From assembly GCF_042665295.1 (NCBI RefSeq), contig NZ_JBHTCO010000003.1:73878-137877 (forward strand): DNA of 64,000 nt, written 5' to 3'. Within the stretch, counting starts at the first letter, position 1; each line of letters starts with the position of its first letter. The DNA comes from Scopulibacillus_A cellulosilyticus. GTDB lineage: Bacteria > Bacillota > Bacilli > Bacillales > Sporolactobacillaceae. The position numbers and the translations under genes were made by a program. Below the pieces are notes generated by a model that saw only the letters and a program-made list of their open reading frames with translations, ran no database searches and had not been told where the DNA came from. This document shows, piece after piece, positions 25,898 through 33,835 of this stretch.

Positions 25898-27268
25898 TTA
25901 TATATTTCTCCTAACTTTTTTAGAACTGTAAGAAATAAGTATGAGAGATATTAATCCGCTGACAACAAAAGCCAGGATGACTCCTAAACTGCTGTCCCTG
26001 AATATCCCTATAGCAAACGGTCCGTTAAAAAACGGTGAATTTGTAAATAACAGCCCGAAGACAACCCCTATCAACCAACTAAATACACCTCGATAGTTTA
26101 CTTGATTATAATCCTTATCCGTCAGCAGCCTTAATTCATAGCCCTCTCGCTTTCTTATACAAATATAATCAATAAGGAATGTTGCGGCCCATGATGCAAG
26201 CCCAACCCCAAGGAGCCCGAGAAACGTTTGAAAATTTCCCAAGAAATTTTCAGAAATAAACAAAACATATATTGTGAAGAATATCATAATTAACGCGTGT
26301 ATGGTGACAGCCGATGCGTGATTAACTTTAATATTCAGCGTTTCTAAATTGACCCTTGCAGATTTCAAAGCAATGATGCATTGCGGGATTAAGCCGCCAA
26401 GCGCTGTTATAAAATAGGGAATGATCATCCATTTAGGCAATCCATGACTAATCGCATCGATTGGATTTGATGATGTGGATAATCCAGATACTGAAGTCGT
26501 CATCAGAACACCGGCACCTATTATAACGAATAAAGGAATGAACGCCCCTAAAGTGATACTTGCAAATATTGATTTCGAAGAATTATTTGGATTTTGATAA
26601 CAGCTATAGTCGCTTGCCGCGATAGTCCAGCTAATGCCCGTACCTGCCATGATAATGGATACAGCCGGCAGAAAACTGCCCAGCCATTCTCCGCTCTTCA
26701 TACTCAATAATTCGCCCCAATTCGTTTTTGGTATTAAAAGTAATAAGACGACTAGCGTCAATATCCCAAATACATATGTAAACCATGTTTGAATCTTTAC
26801 AAGCGTTTCTTGACCAAAAATACTTGATACAATAATTAAAGCTGAAAAAATAATTAAGCTGATGACTGTTAACGTTTTAGTAGAACTAAAACCAAAAGCG
26901 CCAAATAGAGATAATAAAGTTAATGTACCTGTTACAACACCGACTGACAGCCACCCTGCAAGGTTTATCCATCCAATTAAAGTAGGGATATAGTTTCCTT
27001 TTATTCCGAAGGCTGCCCTCGACAATACAAAGGTCGATGCCCCAGCCCCCTTTCCAGGTATACCTAAATACCCTACCAATGCAAAAGATAGAGAACCGAC
27101 AGCCGCGGCTAAAAGGCATTGTAAAAAACTCAGTTTGAAACTAACGAGAATAGCGCCATAAACCAATCCTAAAATGCCAATATTTGAAGCAAACCATATG
27201 AAAAAAAGCTCTTTTTGTTTTCCGGTTCTTTTTTCCAGCGGCAGTATAACCGGCTTATTATTGTCCAT
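25898..27268 (-). CDS. NCS1 family purine/cytosine permease
   Basis: A 456-residue membrane protein with about 12 hydrophobic helices of the nucleobase:cation symporter-1 family (CodB/PucI/CytX-like). FFIWFASNIGILGLVYG in helix 1 and GIPGKGAGASTFVLSRAAFG are typical, as is TGISWTIAASDYSCY in the middle. GGGGGAA eight bases before the ATG at 27268 fixes the start; the frame extends to 27340 without a better site. It stands upstream of the cobalamin riboswitch and does not share it. Possible substrates are cytosine, hydroxymethylpyrimidine or hydantoin; context does not decide. Confidence 0.82.
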   Translation of the reverse strand: MDNNKPVILPLEKRTGKQKELFFIWFASNIGILGLVYGAILVSFKLSFLQCLLAAAVGSLSFALVGYLGIPGKGAGASTFVLSRAAFGIKGNYIPTLIGWINLAGWLSVGVVTGTLTLLSLFGAFGFSSTKTLTVISLIIFSALIIVSSIFGQETLVKIQTWFTYVFGILTLVVLLLLIPKTNWGELLSMKSGEWLGSFLPAVSIIMAGTGISWTIAASDYSCYQNPNNSSKSIFASITLGAFIPLFVIIGAGVLMTTSVSGLSTSSNPIDAISHGLPKWMIIPYFITALGGLIPQCIIALKSARVNLETLNIKVNHASAVTIHALIMIFFTIYVLFISENFLGNFQTFLGLLGVGLASWAATFLIDYICIRKREGYELRLLTDKDYNQVNYRGVFSWLIGVVFGLLFTNSPFFNGPFAIGIFRDSSLGVILAFVVSGLISLILISYSSKKVRRNI

Positions 27269-27398
27269 TTTAAAAATTCCCCCATTTTTGGATTCCGCAG
27301 CCTTAGAATTTTCAAACCATTCAAAATGGAAATTTTCCAATTGACATTATAACCTAAACGCTTTATTGTAAGATAGTATTAAAAATGAATTTAAAGTG

Positions 27399-27540
27399 AT
27401 TGTTCAAAAAGGAGGAACGAGCGTTACATCTCGAACTACTACGAGTTGCGACGAGAAGCGGCAATACTTCTGTGAGTAATCTTCGGCGCAGGAGCACTAT
27501 ACCGCTTCGACAGCTATTTTTCCCGGACTGTTTGAACATC
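27399..27540. repeat. Dispersed element with GTTCAAAAAG inverted ends and full core
   Basis: The left end TTGTTCAAAAAGGAGGA and the right end TTTTTCCCGGACTGTTTGAAC enclose the same core as the array at 5.6 kb (ACATCTCGA, GAGTTGCGACGAGAAG, CGGCGCAGGAGCAC). It lies directly before the SAM riboswitch. Confidence 0.8.
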
Positions 27541-27551
27541 TTCTAAATAAA

Positions 27552-27660
27552 TCTTCTTATCAAGAGAGACAGAGGGACTGGCCCGATGAAGTCTCGGCAG
27601 CGGACTCCACAGAGAGTGCTGTGCCAAATCCAGCAAGCTTTAGGCTTGGAAGATAAGAAG
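27552..27660 (+). promoter_or_regulatory. SAM riboswitch (S-box)
   Basis: P1 (CTTCTTATC with GATAAGAAG) encloses AGAGGGACTGGCCCGATGAAG-type core bases, GGCAGC, GTGCCAAATCCAGC and GGCTTGGAAGAT, all diagnostic of the S-box. A terminator follows at 27682-27717. The downstream transporter should be off when S-adenosylmethionine is high. Confidence 0.96.
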
Positions 27661-27681
27661 GGCGTTTCTTATATATTTTAT

Positions 27682-27717
27682 AAGACCTCTTCTTATTGGA
27701 AAGATGAGGTCTTTTAT
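27682..27717 (+). terminator. SAM riboswitch terminator
   Basis: AAGACCTC (27682-27689) and GAGGTCTT (27706-27713) form a stem followed by T-rich sequence. Confidence 0.85.
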
Positions 27718-27769
27718 TTGGCCTCTCATACTTGCATACAAGACAACTATGATTAGAGAGGTGATTTTA

Positions 27770-29101
27770 ATGGAAAAAAGTAAAGGGAACCCTTTGGCGC
27801 TGTTGCCCTTTGTTATATTTTTAGTTTTATTCCTTGGGACTGGTATTATATCCGGTGATTTTAATAAAATGCCTGTGATTGTAGCTATTCTTATCGCGGC
27901 AGGCGTTGCTCTGGCTATGAATCAAAAAGAGTCTTTGAATAATAAGGTTGAAACTTTTTGTAAAGGCGCAGGGCATCCTAATATCATTTTGATGGTGATT
28001 ATTTTCTTGTTAGCCGGCGCTTTTTCAGAAGTAGCCAAAGGCATGGGCGCCGTTGAATCAACAGTCAATTTGACGCTGTCGATTTTACCGCCAAACCTTC
28101 TTATCGTCGGCTTATTTGTCATAGGCTGTTTCATCTCTTTGTCTATGGGAACCTCTATGGGAACAATCGTTGCCTTGGCACCGATTGGCGTCGGTATCAG
28201 CCACCAAACTGATATCTCAATGGCCTTATCCATGGCGGCTGTTATTGGCGGCGCTATGTTTGGCGATAATTTGTCGATTATTTCCGATACAACAATTGCG
28301 GCTGTTCGTACACAAAATACAAAGATGCGCGATAAATTTAAAACCAATTTCTTTATCGTTCTGCCGGCAGCTATTGTCACCATTATTATTCTGGCTTTCG
28401 TGTCAACAGGCGGCCATGCGGAAGTCACACAGCATCATTTCAACATACTGGAGACCCTTCCTTATCTGGCAGTATTAATCGCCGCATTGTCCGGCGTCAA
28501 TGTAATGATTGTGTTAGCCGGTGGCATCATTTTTGCCGGTGCGATTGGATTATTTAATGGCAGCTATCATTTGTTAGGTCTTTTACAAAAAATTGGCGAT
28601 GGCGTCGCAAGCATGCAAACGATGGCGATGCTGGCGATCCTCATTGGCGGGACTGTCGAGATCATCCGTTATAACGGCGGCATAGACTATCTATTATATA
28701 TTGTGACACGTAAAATCAAGTCGAAAAAAGGCGCTGAGTTCAGTATTGCCGGATTGGTCAGCTTGACTGATCTTTGTACAGCCAATAACACTATCGCCAT
28801 TATTATTACAGGTCCCTTGGCCAAAAATATTTCAGATCAATATCAAATTGACCCGAGAAAATCGGCAAGCTTATTGGATTTATTCTCGTGCTGCTGGCAA
28901 GGTATTATTCCTTATGGCGCACAACTCTTAGCAGCAGCAGGATTAGCATCTATTTCTCCTGTAAGCATCATGGTTTATAATTTTTATCCCATTCTGATCG
29001 GTATTTGCGGTATTATTGCCATAATGATTGGTTTTCCAAGACTGTCACCGAGAAAGAAACAGGCAAAATTAGAGGCGAAAGAGACCAAAAATAAAGCGTA
29101 G
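27770..29101 (+). CDS. metT: NhaC-family transporter, probable methionine transporter MetT
   Basis: A 443-residue membrane protein of the NhaC Na+/H+ antiporter family with about 11 helices; SMGTSMGTIVALAPIGVG and GAMFGDNLSIISDTTIAAVRTQ are family motifs. S-box-regulated NhaC-like proteins have been proposed by comparative genomics to be methionine transporters (MetT), and the S-box upstream supports that here. AGAGAGGTG precedes the ATG at 27770; the open frame starts at 27704 inside the terminator. Na+/H+ exchange cannot be excluded from sequence alone. Confidence 0.82.
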   Translation: MEKSKGNPLALLPFVIFLVLFLGTGIISGDFNKMPVIVAILIAAGVALAMNQKESLNNKVETFCKGAGHPNIILMVIIFLLAGAFSEVAKGMGAVESTVNLTLSILPPNLLIVGLFVIGCFISLSMGTSMGTIVALAPIGVGISHQTDISMALSMAAVIGGAMFGDNLSIISDTTIAAVRTQNTKMRDKFKTNFFIVLPAAIVTIIILAFVSTGGHAEVTQHHFNILETLPYLAVLIAALSGVNVMIVLAGGIIFAGAIGLFNGSYHLLGLLQKIGDGVASMQTMAMLAILIGGTVEIIRYNGGIDYLLYIVTRKIKSKKGAEFSIAGLVSLTDLCTANNTIAIIITGPLAKNISDQYQIDPRKSASLLDLFSCCWQGIIPYGAQLLAAAGLASISPVSIMVYNFYPILIGICGIIAIMIGFPRLSPRKKQAKLEAKETKNKA

Positions 29102-29104
29102 ATT

Positions 29105-29141
29105 ACAGCGGCACTAATCCAATTGGATTGTGCCGCTTTTC
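29105..29141 (+). terminator. Terminator after metT
   Basis: AGCGGCAC and GTGCCGCT enclose a second short inverted repeat; followed by TTTTCTT. Confidence 0.75.
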
Positions 29142-29213
29142 TTAGTTTTAATAAAATAAAGCTTTTGTTTAACCGTTTTCCCATTGTCATCGGATAAAAA
29201 TAACAGTTTATTA

Positions 29214-29243
29214 TTGACACGAAATAGTGTATGATGGTATAAA
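29214..29243 (+). promoter_or_regulatory. Sigma-A-like promoter of the YeeE/YedE gene
   Basis: TTGACA (29214-29219), an 18-base spacer and TATAAA (29238-29243). Confidence 0.55.
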
Positions 29244-29286
29244 ATATTAAATCCGACTAAAATTATACGAATTGGGGTGATTTGAA

Positions 29287-30546
29287 TTGGCAACTGTTCA
29301 TCATAGTGTTCAAAAGCATCAAGAACAGCAAACAGAGAAAAAACAAACAAATAGCCTCGGCTCTCCGCAAACGATTTTAATTATTGCCGCTGCACTTATA
29401 ACTATTATTCTGAGCTATTTTTCTATTTCAATTGGAGGCATTAAGCAAGGCGTTCTGCTGTGGGTTGGTTTGTTGTTAGGTTATACATTATTTCACGCAA
29501 GATTTGGTTTTACCTCAGCATTTCGCAGAATGCTGTCAGTAGGGAATGGCGAAGGGATCAGGGCTCATATGCTGATGCTCACTATTTCCAGTACTTTATT
29601 TGCCATTATCCTTTCCACAGGCATCAGCTTCTTTGGCGGACATCCTGAAGGTGATGTCTCCCCTGTCGGCACGAGCTTGATATTCGGATCATTTATTTTT
29701 GGCATTGGCATGCAATTGGGCGGAGGCTGCGCTTCCGGTACCCTTTATGCTGTTGGCGGCGGCCGTTCGGAAATGTTCCTTACTTTGATCGCCTTTATCG
29801 TTGGCTCAGTTTTTGGCGCCTGGCATTTTGACTTCTGGGTCAATCAAATGCCGTCGTTTAAGCCAATCTCTCTTGCAACCAGCACCGGTCTTGGCTATTT
29901 TGGAGCATGGATCGTTCAAATTGTTATATTTGGATTGATCACATGTCTCACACTGTGGATTGATAAGAAACGACGTCCGCCAAGAGTAAAACCATTACCA
30001 ACCGCAACAGGCTGGAAACGCTTCTTCCGCGGATCATGGCCGTTATGGTTTGCAGCCATTGTATTAGCTGTTCTTAATGCAGTTGTCCTAATGGTTAGAA
30101 ACTCTCCATGGGGAATAACCTCGGGATTCGCATTATGGGGCTCAAAAATTGCGGGCGCTATGGGAATTGACGTATCACACTGGGGTTACTGGTCAGGCGA
30201 CCGCGCCGCCAGTCTCCACCAATCAGTATTTACCGATTCTACAAGCGTTTTGGACTTTGGTATTCTAATCGGCGCTTTCCTTGCCTCAACGCTCGGCGGA
30301 TTATTCCTGCTAAAGAAAATCCCGTTCCGCAGAGCACTTGCCGCTATTATCGGCGGTCTGTTAATGGGTTACGGTGCAAGGCTTGCGTTCGGCTGTAACA
30401 TCGGCGCCTACTTCAGCGGTATTTCATCCTTCAGCCTCCATGGCTGGGTTTGGATGATCATGGCATTGATCGGTTCTTATGCCGCACTTTACCTGCGTCC
30501 GCTGTTTGGAATGTCTAATCCAAATTCTAAGGATCATTTTTGCTAA
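29287..30546 (+). CDS. YeeE/YedE family sulfur-compound transporter (TsuA-like)
   Basis: A 419-residue membrane protein of the YeeE/YedE (sulf_transp) family, members of which import thiosulfate. Two halves each carry the conserved cysteine motif: GGGCASGTLY in the first and LAFGCNIGAYFSG in the second. About ten helices are predicted. The start is TTG with GGGGTGA upstream. Family members usually work with a TusA/YeeD sulfurtransferase; the only tusA-like sequence in the window is broken (33612-33815). Substrate is inferred. Confidence 0.88.
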   Translation: MATVHHSVQKHQEQQTEKKQTNSLGSPQTILIIAAALITIILSYFSISIGGIKQGVLLWVGLLLGYTLFHARFGFTSAFRRMLSVGNGEGIRAHMLMLTISSTLFAIILSTGISFFGGHPEGDVSPVGTSLIFGSFIFGIGMQLGGGCASGTLYAVGGGRSEMFLTLIAFIVGSVFGAWHFDFWVNQMPSFKPISLATSTGLGYFGAWIVQIVIFGLITCLTLWIDKKRRPPRVKPLPTATGWKRFFRGSWPLWFAAIVLAVLNAVVLMVRNSPWGITSGFALWGSKIAGAMGIDVSHWGYWSGDRAASLHQSVFTDSTSVLDFGILIGAFLASTLGGLFLLKKIPFRRALAAIIGGLLMGYGARLAFGCNIGAYFSGISSFSLHGWVWMIMALIGSYAALYLRPLFGMSNPNSKDHFC

Positions 30547-30563
30547 ATAATGTTGTTATTATA

Positions 30564-30590
30564 GACCGGCTTAATTGCCGGCCTTTTTTT
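30564..30590 (+). terminator. Terminator after the YeeE/YedE gene
   Basis: CCGGC/GCCGG stem with an outer G-C pair, followed by seven T. Confidence 0.8.
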
Positions 30591-30608
30591 ATTGTGAGGA
30601 ACGGATAT

Positions 30609-30642
30609 ACAAAAAGGACACATCGCTTTGGTGTGTCCTTTT
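30609..30642 (-). terminator. Terminator of the candidate small RNA
   Basis: AAAAGGACACA pairs with TGTGTCCTTTT; five T follow on the minus strand. Confidence 0.75.
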
Positions 30643-30711
30643 GGCATTGGCCCCGCCTACGCCAAATGCCCTAACAACCACAGTTGTTGTTCATCCTATA
30701 ATCATTATAAT

Positions 30712-30725
30712 TGAAAACGCTTACA
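30712..30725. promoter_or_regulatory. cre site (CcpA operator)
   Basis: TGAAAACGCTTACA matches the consensus TGWAANCGNTNWCA at every position and sits between the -35 and -10 boxes of the minus-strand promoter, a position that should repress. Confidence 0.7.
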
Positions 30726-30813
30726 GTTTCAAGTTAAAAGATCAAATTTATCATTTAAAAGTTAAATTATAAAGCTTCAAATGGATGGGTTTTAGCAGAT
30801 TTAAACTTATCTG

Positions 30814-31299
30814 CTACTTCCCCCTATCCCCTATCGGCAAAACTGTTGAATATTTAATTTCTCTTAAGGCCAGACTTGTTTGGATTCTTGTGATCCCAAG
30901 CCTGTTAAGTTTTCTGATGAAACTCTCTAATCCTTTTCGATCTTTGTTTGCTACCTTTAAAAGGTAGTCATATTCCCCGGTTAAACAATGGCACTCTAAT
31001 ACTTCCGGCATCGCCATTAATTCCTTCTCCAAAACTTCCAATTTCTCAGCTTTATGAATATTCGTACTCATAAAGATAAAACACAATAAATCGAACCCAA
31101 GTTTCTCCTGGTTTAAAATGGCGACTCGCCGATCGATAAAGCCGTCATTTTCCAACCTCTTAACCCTTGCATGTGTGGCGGGCGGAGATAAATTCAAACG
31201 ACGCGCAAGCTCCACATTGCTTAAATGACCCTCTTTTTGCATTGCATCTAAAATTTGAATATCCACATCATCTAACGCTTTACTTATGAAAGATTCCAT
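30814..31299 (-). CDS. Lrp/AsnC family transcriptional regulator
   Basis: A 161-residue regulator: N-terminal winged helix-turn-helix (LDDVDIQILDAMQKEGHLSNVELARRLNLSPPATHARVKRLEN) and C-terminal RAM ligand-binding domain with CHCLTGEYDYLLKV. The family binds amino acids and controls transport and metabolism. It is divergent from an EamA transporter gene at 31533, which it may control; such exporter/regulator pairs are common. Confidence 0.9.
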   Translation of the reverse strand: MESFISKALDDVDIQILDAMQKEGHLSNVELARRLNLSPPATHARVKRLENDGFIDRRVAILNQEKLGFDLLCFIFMSTNIHKAEKLEVLEKELMAMPEVLECHCLTGEYDYLLKVANKDRKGLESFIRKLNRLGITRIQTSLALREIKYSTVLPIGDRGK

Positions 31300-31532
31300 T
31301 TTATCTATCCCCTTTCAAATCTTCAACAAAAAGCTCCAATCCATGGATTAAAATGAATTTAATTATTTCAAGAATGACATTTACCTTTTATTATTTTGAA
31401 TTTCCCTTATTGAACAAAATAACATATCGTTAATAAGCAGATCATGTTAAAATCATTTACAAATATATAGAACATTTTAATCCATTGTGCACAGCGGTTT
31501 CAATAGTGAAATGCGAAAAGGGGTTCAATGAT

Positions 31533-32477
31533 ATGCAAATTTTCAGTTACTTGCTTCTGCTATTAACGAGTTTGTTATGGGGAGGAAATTTTGTTGTTGG
31601 GAAGTCACTGGTTGGCCATGCTTCTCCGGTAACCTTGACAAGTTTAAGATGGATCATCGCTGTTGTTTGCCTTTTTCCCATTGTGTGGCGGAAGGAAAAA
31701 AAGATATTACCGCCGTTAAGTGCCATTCTTCCTTTAGCTTTAATGGGGATCACCGGGGTTGTACTATTTAATGTCTTTCAATTTTGGGCATTGGAACAAA
31801 CATCAGCGACCAATGTCGGATTAATTTCAACATTAAATGCGATTTCAATTGCTGTCTTTTCCTTTTTATTTTTAAAAGAAAGAATAAATATTCTGCAGGG
31901 CGCTTCAATGATCCTTTCACTATGCGGTGTTATTCTTGTCCTTTCAAAAGGTAGGATGGATCTTTTACTTTCGTTGCATTTCAATAAAGGCGATCTTTGG
32001 ATGTTAGCAGCTGTATGTATATGGGGAATATATTCTGTTTGCTCAAGATGGGCAACAACAAAGACATCGCCAATGATGTCTACGTTATATTCCGGCATAT
32101 TCGGGCTTATTTTTCTTGTGCCATTTAACCTGTCTGATTTTACAGTAACAAATATTAATGCTTCTTTTATTGAATCCATTTTATATACCGGGGTTATATC
32201 AACTGTATTGTGTATGGTGTTCTGGAATATTGGCGTACAAAGATTAGGGCCTACCGCTTCAGGTGTTTTTTTGAATTTTAACCCTATCTTTACGGCCATT
32301 TTAGCGTTTTTGCTGTTAGGTGAAAAAATGACATGGATACAGGGGATTGGGAGCGTCATCGTGATTATCGGCTGTTATTTGTTCTCCCATTTTAAAACTA
32401 AAGTGATTTTAAAGCGGAAGCGCAGTCTCCCGCAGCCTTCAAATACTGCCCTTGCCCAGAAAAAGGGAGTATCTTAA
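31533..32477 (+). CDS. EamA/DMT family transporter
   Basis: A 314-residue protein with ten helices in two EamA repeats: LLTSLLWGGNFVVGKSLVG in the first and LWMLAAVCIWGIYSVCSRWA in the second, with GPTASGVFLNFNPIFTAILAFLLLGE near the end. Members export amino acids and related metabolites. AAAAGGGG nine bases before the ATG at 31533 fixes the start; an in-frame upstream start at 31485 has no such site. The divergent Lrp-type gene is the likely regulator. Substrate unknown. Confidence 0.88.
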   Translation: MQIFSYLLLLLTSLLWGGNFVVGKSLVGHASPVTLTSLRWIIAVVCLFPIVWRKEKKILPPLSAILPLALMGITGVVLFNVFQFWALEQTSATNVGLISTLNAISIAVFSFLFLKERINILQGASMILSLCGVILVLSKGRMDLLLSLHFNKGDLWMLAAVCIWGIYSVCSRWATTKTSPMMSTLYSGIFGLIFLVPFNLSDFTVTNINASFIESILYTGVISTVLCMVFWNIGVQRLGPTASGVFLNFNPIFTAILAFLLLGEKMTWIQGIGSVIVIIGCYLFSHFKTKVILKRKRSLPQPSNTALAQKKGVS

Positions 32478-32499
32478 AAAGCAGATTTAAATTAAGCAG

Positions 32500-32536
32500 A
32501 AACCGGACTTACTGTGAAGTGAATCCGGTTTTTCTT
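32500..32536 (+). terminator. Terminator after the EamA gene
   Basis: AACCGGA (32501-32507) and TCCGGTT (32524-32530) with a T-rich tail. Confidence 0.75.
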
Positions 32537-32554
32537 TGCACCTATACGGTGATC

Positions 32555-32668
32555 CTATGTAGCCGCAGCTATATATCCTCTAATAGCTGCGGCTACATCG
32601 CAGTAATCGAGATTTAACTCAGTTTGCCTGCCAAGGGCAAGTTTCATAAGCTCTCCACTGTCAAGCAT
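32555..32668 (-). pseudogene. 3' remnant of an FAD-dependent oxidoreductase gene
   Basis: Read on the minus strand, the sequence gives ELMKLALGRQTELNLDYCDVAAAI and then a short tail to a stop. It matches the C-terminus of the intact FAD oxidoreductase at 33836-34954 (ELAKLALGRPLEINIDYYDVAGAI). Nothing upstream of it continues the protein, so only about the last 35 residues of a second copy remain, just past the stop of the TauE/SafE gene. Confidence 0.75.
32559..32596. repeat. 14-bp perfect inverted repeat at the gene remnant end
   Basis: GTAGCCGCAGCTAT (32559-32572) and ATAGCTGCGGCTAC (32583-32596) flank 10 bases. The left arm is made of the 3' tail of the oxidoreductase remnant. Confidence 0.7.
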
Positions 32669-32693
32669 ATCGGGGTTATTGAAAAAATCCATT

Positions 32694-33467
32694 TCACAAT
32701 ATGCCCATCCAAATTTTTATTGTTGTCGCAATGATTAATACTAGCAAAATCACCTTTAACACTTTAGGATTCACTTTTTGTCCAAGTTTAGCACCAATTG
32801 GTGAAGCTATGATGCTTGCAATAACAACGATAAGAGATGGCCAAAACAATATTTGATGCGACAATAGTTTACCTGTCACAGAGCCAATCGATGAAATAAA
32901 GGTTACGGCAAGGGATGTAGCGATAGTAACACGCATGGGGATGTTAAGGACAGTCAGCATAATGGGAACAAGTAAAAAAGAACCGCCAGCCCCTACAATC
33001 CCCGCGCAGATTCCAACAATAAAAGAAAGAACCATTGCTAATAAACGATTATATTGTAAAGATTGATCAGGTTGCACCGCATCTCTTCTCGGTATAAACA
33101 TCAGGATAACTGCAAGAATCGCCAAAATCCCGTAGATAAAGTTAACAACATTTTCAGAGATCCATTCAGAGCTGTAACCGCCAATTAAACTGCCTGCCAA
33201 AATACTGATACCCATATACAAAATAAGACCTTTATTTAAATAACCGCCCTTCCGGTAAGCAAACACGCCGCATAATGTTGCAAAAAAGACTTGAACCGCT
33301 ACAACACCGGAAACATGATGGGCGGTTAAGGCAGCAACCCCCAATAATGGCGGAATATATAAAATCAAAGGATAGTTGATAATAGCTCCGCCGACACCTA
33401 GCATCCCCGAGAGAAAAGAGCCAACAAATCCCAGAACAAATAATATGATAATAAATGATAAAGACAT
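32694..33467 (-). CDS. TauE/SafE family sulfite/anion exporter
   Basis: A 257-residue membrane protein with about eight helices in two repeats; GMLGVGGAIINYPLIL in the first half and GICAGIVGAGGSFLLVPIML in the second are family signatures. Members export sulfite, sulfoacetate or related anions. AGGAG lies before the ATG. The next gene on this strand upstream is a broken tusA, a common partner of such exporters in sulfur gene clusters, so a sulfur role is likely. Confidence 0.85.
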   Translation of the reverse strand: MSLSFIIILFVLGFVGSFLSGMLGVGGAIINYPLILYIPPLLGVAALTAHHVSGVVAVQVFFATLCGVFAYRKGGYLNKGLILYMGISILAGSLIGGYSSEWISENVVNFIYGILAILAVILMFIPRRDAVQPDQSLQYNRLLAMVLSFIVGICAGIVGAGGSFLLVPIMLTVLNIPMRVTIATSLAVTFISSIGSVTGKLLSHQILFWPSLIVVIASIIASPIGAKLGQKVNPKVLKVILLVLIIATTIKIWMGIL

Positions 33468-33582
33468 AAAATGTACTCCTCATAAGAAAACTTGCCAACC
33501 AGCAAACCGTAATACTCTTTTAGGTGCTTTGTGAGCTATAACCTACTATAACGTTTTTACAAATTCTTATCTCCTTAAGTAT

Positions 33583-33612
33583 CAAAAAAGAGGATACGGA
33601 AAACCGCACCCT
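33583..33612 (-). terminator. Terminator after the tusA remnant
   Basis: A GU-containing 8-bp stem (GGGTGCGG with CCGTATCC) is followed by CTCTTTTTT on the minus strand. Confidence 0.55.
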
Positions 33613-33815
33613 TAACCTTTTTTAATCCAAAACTTAAGAACATCTCCATCCTCTTTTTTGTTCGAGGAGTTCGTTTCCACCTGATCCCGCCCAAGCGGTA
33701 AGGTCATTTTTTGTACTTTTATCCGTCGCGCGGATTTCCAGCACATGACCCGAAGTCAATTCATCCATTGCCTTTTTCGGACCGACAAATTGGTATAGGG
33801 CATGAAAAATCTGTT
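33612..33815 (-). pseudogene. TusA-family sulfurtransferase pseudogene
   Basis: The minus strand encodes the TusA active-site motif CPIPI (Cys codon at 33802-33800), then after a one-base shift VGPKKAMDELTSGHVLEIRA and TKNDLTAWAGSGGNELLE, then after a second shift EDGDVLKFWIKKG and stop. Both shifts lie in homopolymers (TTT near 33786, six A near 33654-33659). The normal N-terminus before the cysteine motif is missing. It has its own downstream hairpin. Sequencing errors could explain the shifts, but not the lost 5' end. Confidence 0.75.
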
Positions 33816-33835
33816 GATCTAATTAAAAAAATTAT

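Larger units (their letters stand above)
30609..30732 (-). ncRNA. Candidate CcpA-controlled small RNA, with promoter
   Basis: On the minus strand a sigma-A promoter TTGAAA (30732-30727), 17 bases, TATAAT (30709-30704) has a perfect cre box (30712-30725) inside its spacer. The transcript would start near 30697 and end about 89 bases later at a terminator (stem 30612-30622 with 30632-30642, then five T). Between lie two hairpins: AACAAC/GTTGTT and a 9-bp stem (30643-30652 with 30661-30670) with a G-rich loop. A seven-codon frame MNNNCGC starts near the 5' end. No known RNA is recognised. Confidence 0.6.

Noticed and set aside
27922..28428. 168-residue antisense frame in metT
   Set aside because: It lies wholly within the clear NhaC-family frame and has no recognisable product.
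31778..32359. 193-residue antisense frame in the EamA gene
   Set aside because: It is a shadow of a well-supported transporter gene, with no family signal.
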